Shown here: positions 59,352-64,000 of the stretch, piece after piece
Position numbering within the stretch: position 1 is the stretch's first letter
Layout of the letters: every line of letters starts with the position of its first letter
Source of the DNA: Sipunculus nudus
Taxonomy: Eukaryota; Annelida; Sipuncula; Golfingiida; Sipunculidae
DNA: 64,000 bases
NCBI GenBank assembly: GCA_026874595.1
Contig: CM049319.1
Location: forward strand, 17,520,601-17,584,600
Direction of reading: 5' to 3'
The notes under the pieces: generated by a model
Told to the model about the DNA's origin: nothing
The model's input: the letters and a program-made list of their open reading frames with translations, nothing else
The model's database searches: none
Position numbers and translations under genes: made by a program

Positions 59352-59407
59352 GTCAGCGTGAGCAGCCTTAAAAGGCAGGACTGCAACAGACAAGCTAGTC
59401 CCTGCAG

Positions 59408-59445
59408 TCTCTGAAGTGAGAAGGCTGTTACAGCCAGTTATATAT
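59408..59445 (-). promoter_or_regulatory. TATA box and likely start region of the minus-strand gene
   Basis: On the minus strand ATATATAA (59445-59438) lies about 30 bases before a CTTCTCACTTCAGAG start-like stretch and about 90 bases before the ATG at 59351. This gives a 5' UTR of roughly 50-60 bases. Spacing fits a TATA promoter; start site not proven. Confidence 0.6.
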
Positions 59446-59517
59446 GAGGACAGGACGCTGATAACACCCAGCTTATTGTCCTCTTGCAGTAGATCAAGTG
59501 TGATTCACGATGCAAAG

Positions 59518-59560
59518 AGACAGAGAGACAGAGAGAGAGAGAGAGGAAGAGAGAGAGGGA
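59518..59560 (+). repeat. (GA)n-rich stretch
   Basis: GAGA/CAGA repeats upstream of the TATA promoter on the minus-strand gene. Confidence 0.85.
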
Positions 59561-60094
59561 GAAATAGAGATTTAATGAGAGAGAACAACAAAATTAAATA
59601 AAAGATTGTTTTGACAGAAGAAAATCCTCTTACTATTGCCTTTCTCCTAAAAGTAATGTATTATCCTTTTTAATTTATAAGTATGCCTCAGGAAAATCTT
59701 TTTTTTTCACAGCTAAAACACATATATAAATATAACAAATCCTTACAATTTTTTTTCTCATTTTCCTGACATTTACCAGGGTCATGCCTCCTCTCTCCCC
59801 AAAAGATTTCTGATGGTTCACAGGAGAAACTCTAAAATATTATAAGGGCATAATTATGAAAGTTTCTTCAGAACCTTAAACATCCTCGAAATCTTAAAGG
59901 GGCCTATTCATAACTCTATATTAATTGAATTAAAGGGACCTATGCACATACCAGGCATGATACATATAAATGACGTGTCGTGTTTTCTGCTTATTATATT
60001 ATTGTATATGCCAATATACTGTTCTGAAATCGTTTGGTTATCCCAACACCTGCAGAATTCAGCATGCATCGGGCGGGGTCAGTAGCGCTAAATA

Positions 60095-60300
60095 TAAATA
60101 AAGCGCACCCTCTGGTGTCTGTACCGCGCGACTTCACAAATCAATATTTTTCAAGCTTCCAACCGGTGCTTCTTTTGTGTTTCCTCTTTCGTGTTTTCTC
60201 TTGTGGTTTTGATGCGCTTACTGGACCTCTGGTATGACAGCCTTGTTATGGATAACATGTACACACGTGGACCGTGTTTACTCGATCACAAAACCATATC
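60095..60300 (+). repeat. Dispersed repeat, copy 1 of a local pair
   Basis: ATTTTTCAAGCTTCC, GCTTCTT(T/C)TGTG, TTTTGTTATAA/GGAT and ACACACG(G/T)...GTTTACTCGATCAC match 63700-63910 in order. The open frame at 60034-60237 follows the repeat. Confidence 0.55.
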
Positions 60301-60818
60301 AAATTAATACATTTATATTGATGCAAATATGACTTTAACTGCAGGTTTTGATCTGTTAAGTTTTCCCTCTGAATTATGTTAAACCTTGAATCTAGAGGGA
60401 TTAATTATCATATCATTCTCATGTTCATCATGTTTCAGTGAACAAAATCACAGATGGACCATAAAATTATGTTTTAAAAATAGGCACTTCAAGTGGGTTG
60501 GATAAAATATTTATTCCTAATATGATTAATATTACACCCATTTAATTAGGTAAATAATAATTGAAACATACATACCCACGGATGGCCCATAAAAGTGTAT
60601 AAGGAGTCATCAAAAAACCTTAAAATGCAACCATTTATAAGAATTGACGGAATCTGATTGTGTCACCAGATCGGTTAATCTTTGCTAAGTCTAAATACTA
60701 GAAATTTTCATAATGTTAACTTATGGCCATGATGACAATTTATATTAATTTGACATAAAAAAAATTTTTAAATTTCTCAGTACTATGGCCCATATTAAGC
60801 TGTATGCATACTGTGTTA

Positions 60819-61033
60819 GAGGGGTGGATCCAGGATTTAGGAAAAGGAGGGGTCTAACACAGGATGACTATATAATGACAAACCTAAAGAAAAAGGTCCC
60901 CGGGTCAGAAAAAGGTGGGATCCAGCCCGCAAAAATGGGTCCGAAAACCTTAAAAAAAGGCTGCGTCGGCTAAAAAAAGAGGGGTCCGAACCCCCTGGAA
61001 CCTCCTCGCCCCCCCCCCCCCCCCTATCCGCTT
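60819..61033 (+). mobile_element. hAT-like MITE family, copy 3, with 8-bp target duplication
   Basis: Starts GAGGGGTGGATCCAGG and ends CCTATCCGCTT. The 8-bp direct repeat CTGTGTTA flanks it exactly (60811-60818 and 61034-61041). A poly-C tract (61009-61024) sits near the right end. 8-bp duplications are typical of hAT insertions. Confidence 0.8.
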
Positions 61034-61041
61034 CTGTGTTA

Positions 61042-61489
61042 AATATGAAAATCAGCTCATGAAGCATGTAAGATAGTAATGAGCAGTTTTGGATAACAGA
61101 AGGTAGTATTGGATGATGTCCTCCGTGGTACTCGGATCTAACGCACAAAAAGAAATCCATTTACATCATTTTATAACTTAAGAGACATTTTCACTACATG
61201 GTGACATACATTGGCTTCGACTGAAACTAAGATTACGGGTCCATTATTTCAAAAAAGAAAGGTAGCATTTGTTATATCTTAAACGATAAAATTATAAGTT
61301 AAAACCGAATTGATCCCTAATGGCTATATTTCTGTCGGGGACATTAACGTTTTATTAACAAAACTAACAAGACACGAATACAAAGACGGTCATTTGTTTT
61401 CTCTGTCTCTATACTTTTCCTCTATATACTAGTACTTCTTTTACTATACTCAACTGCTTTGAATTTAAAAATCGTTTGCTAAGGCAGCG
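61042..61489. other. Intergenic, nothing recognised
   Basis: No gene, repeat or RNA supported. Confidence 0.5.
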
Positions 61490-61792
61490 TCTATACAGAC
61501 ATCGTTCCCGCGCGTCCTTGAATCGGAGTTACGTAAACATGATTTGTGATGTTGTGTTCGACCAAGCACAGTTAATAGCAACAAGCCACTTGAACTGTTG
61601 TCGCGCCACTTGGCTTTAAGTTCGGCCCGGTCGACAAACGGCAAACATGTCAGCTAGCAGCGCGTCTGTTACTTCGGATTTATAGAGGTTTCTCGTATAA
61701 AACATCAAATGTCTTATCTCCATGTGCGCGGACACGTGACGGGAAAGTCCCAGATTTAACGACTGAGGATTTTAATCAAAGTCAGACTTGGT
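61490..61792 (+). promoter_or_regulatory. CpG-rich candidate promoter/first exon
   Basis: CpG dinucleotides cluster here (CCCGCGCG, GTCGCGCC, CGGCCCGGTCGAC, AGCGCGTC) against a CpG-poor background. It also holds a CACGTG E-box (near 61733) and a palindromic GGGAAAGTCCC, and it ends near a possible donor ACTTG|GTAAAG (about 61791). No TATA box or coding frame recognised. Inference from composition only. Confidence 0.35.
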
Positions 61793-61799
61793 AAAGTAA

Positions 61800-62609
61800 G
61801 GCATATATTTTGTATTATCTCAATTTCCTGAATTAGAAAGAGTTTTTATTTTATTTATGCTTTTTAAAACGGACATAAATATAACATTGAATGGAAAATT
61901 AAAATTTTAAGATTATATATATATGGGGCATGATATTAAGAAAAATAAATGTAATGTATGTGAAATAGACATAACCATTTTTATGTTTAGACGTATACTG
62001 TTTCTCAATGGAGAACTTTGCAATACATGTATAAATGTTGTAAAATGTTACCTTTTTTAAAAAAAAAATACTGCACCATTCCTTTGTTATCGTTCAAATG
62101 TGATCATTTTTAAACAAAACAAAAAAATTCGGAATTGTGATTTTTTTTATATAAATAAAGCAATATTATCAATAATCTATCAGCCAACCAGGGCTGCTCG
62201 ATAGTCCATATTCCCATTTTTCCGCATTGCCAACCCACTTAATTTCTGTACAGGTGATGGACCTGCTATGCCTGTGACTAACTTAAAGTGCATGAAGAGT
62301 TTCGCGCGCGTTTTCCACAAAGGCTTTTTCATAGTACTGTCATCATATTGTAAATGCTATAATTACCCCTACGAAAAGAAGATATATAAGATAGAAAAGT
62401 AAGGGTAATAAGCATGTTGAATTAATTTTACTTTATATTTATGGGTGTGCAATAAAGTCTTAATTGCTACAACATATGATAGTCGGCCATCACATTATTT
62501 AGTGGCGACGATTTATCTGGAAAGGTGTGTTGGGGAAAGAGGGTGGGGGGGGGGGGGGGATGGATGATGCAAAAACGCAGGAGGGTTATCAAAAGTATAT
62601 ATATATAAA

Positions 62610-62662
<53 letters not shown>

Positions 62663-63263
62663 ATGTCTGTGTGAACCTCTACTATAATTAAAAAGTATAA
62701 GACGATATAAATTAAGGTATAATGTTTCGGTATAGGTTAATTCTTACCCAGGCTCATATGTATGATATTTTATAATAAATACTCTGAGCTACCATGGGGA
62801 TACGAAATAATCGTATTTCCATAGAGCTACTGTTAGGTTCGGCATTGTGATTTTTTATAGTTTGAAGTGTATTTAATGTATTTTAAAATGAATTCGAATT
62901 GGTAGCTACTTCAGAATAATTTGAGTGACGAATTCATGATTTTATGCATTTTCATGTAGCAGATGCCTGGGACACAGCTGTTTCATTTGGTAAACTGCTG
63001 GGTCACAGTAGACCGCATGAGGTTGGTTTTACTGGCTGGTTTGTAAAACTGGTGTGTACAATGTAAAGTATGGCTGAAGTCATTAAAAAAATAACAGTCT
63101 GTTAAGGTCAAGCAATGCATTCCAAATCTCATTATTTTATTATATAACACAATTGCCCATGAAAAAAAAAATAATATAGACTTTGCATAGATTAGCAATA
63201 AATATAAGTTATGCCTGTGGATAAATTCCGGCATCGCTAATTAACACCTTTACCTGTGACCAC
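61800..63263. other. Intergenic with poly-G and TA tracts
   Basis: G17 near 62545-62560 and (TA)n at 62595-62661 with interruptions. No gene seen. Confidence 0.5.
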
Positions 63264-63478
63264 CAGGGACGGATCCAGGATCTAGGAAAAGGAGGGGTCC
63301 AACCCAGGAGGACTAAGAAAAAAAACCTAAAAAAAGGTCTCCAGGTCCGGAAATGGGGTTCCAGGCCACAGATTTGGTCTGAAACCCTTAAAAAGGTTGC
63401 TTCGGCTTAAAAAGGGGGTTCCGGACCACCTGGAAACCCCCCCCCCCCCCCACACCCCACCTCTCCGAATATCCTTCT
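63264..63478 (+). mobile_element. hAT-like MITE family, copy 4
   Basis: Starts CAGGGACGGATCCAGGATCTA and follows the family order through GGTCTGAAACCCTT and GGTTGCTTCGGCTTAAAA to a poly-C tract (about 63438-63451). The right end has decayed. Confidence 0.75.
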
Positions 63479-63659
63479 GATAACATACTAGTAGTTGCCT
63501 GTTATTCCTGTTAAGGGGAATCTACGATTCGGGCATAGCTTAGAGACCTATTCACATGCAAGATCTCTTAAATACACTTGTACAGTGTAGTCACCTTAGA
63601 ATATCATGGTATCTGGTCATATTTCGCTCTTAACTGTTTGCCTACCCTGTGCGCAAGTG

Positions 63660-63930
63660 GAAATAAACTCGCACCGGTCGCGATCAGTAGCACAATATAT
63701 AGTCACCTGATATACCGTACCACGAAAATTTTCAAATCGAGATTTTTCAAGCTTCCTCTCTTGCTTCTTCTGTGGGTTTTTTTTTTTTTTTTTGTTAATA
63801 TTCTTTTCCTTGTTTTAGAGTTTTCGCGTGTGCACATGATCAAATCTCTGGCCACACGGTTTTGTTATAATAAACAGATACACACGGAAAATTTGTTTAA
63901 TCACACGGAGAACCACAATAACGTACATGG
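63660..63930 (+). repeat. Dispersed repeat, copy 2 of a local pair
   Basis: Aligns with 60095-60300. An added T17 run inside it explains the Leu/Phe-rich frame at 63578-63952, which I do not treat as a gene. Confidence 0.55.
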
Positions 63931-64000
63931 TAGGTGTACTGGAGATAGCTAGTCCATGTGTGATGGTTTTTCTGGAAATCATTTAAATGAAGTAAAAATC

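Noticed and set aside
63578-63952. 124-codon frame with a membrane-like segment
   Set aside because: The hydrophobic part is a T17 run inside a dispersed repeat shared with 60095-60300.

Overview
The window reads as nuclear DNA of an invertebrate animal, most likely a mollusc or another lophotrochozoan (inference). The genes are split by GT-AG introns and the DNA is AT-rich and full of dispersed and tandem repeats. No prokaryotic operon, CRISPR array or rRNA is present. Three genes can be assembled by following exon phase across splice sites, and most remaining DNA is intron or repeat.

Left gene (1-7839, + strand, 5' end outside the window): the C-terminal part of a C-type lectin family protein. 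In order it has the end of one C-type lectin domain (CTLD), a complete second CTLD, a Pro/Thr-rich linker and a terminal PAN/Apple-like domain. 7840-22040 is gene-poor. It holds an apparent 2.1-kb hAT-like non-autonomous transposon (9677-11804) with 12-bp inverted ends and 8-bp target duplications, several dispersed repeat families, a tRNA-derived SINE and many simple repeats.

Middle gene (23003-39984, + strand; probable 5' UTR exon ending at 22046): a complete tetraspanin of 286 residues in eight coding exons. Its introns hold a SINE with a 20-bp target duplication, a roughly 1.2-kb repeat present in two introns, MITEs, and a minisatellite of about 69 bp that amplifies the exon 7/intron boundary with its splice donor.

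Right gene (59351 down to 47237, - strand): nine exons whose phases all agree give a 356-residue protein. It has a signal peptide, three Cys-rich helical-looking segments, a Ser/Thr/Pro-rich stalk and a hydrophobic C-terminus (GPI signal or tail anchor). A stop codon lies just inside the fifth intron, so intron retention would give a 187-residue secreted form. I do not recognise this family with certainty. One intron contains a 1.4-kb 21-bp minisatellite and another a short near-perfect hairpin.

59450-64000 contains repeats and one CpG-rich stretch (61490-61790) that may be the promoter and first exon of another + strand gene. The three genes are unrelated by pathway as far as the sequence shows, although all three products are predicted to be membrane or secreted proteins.
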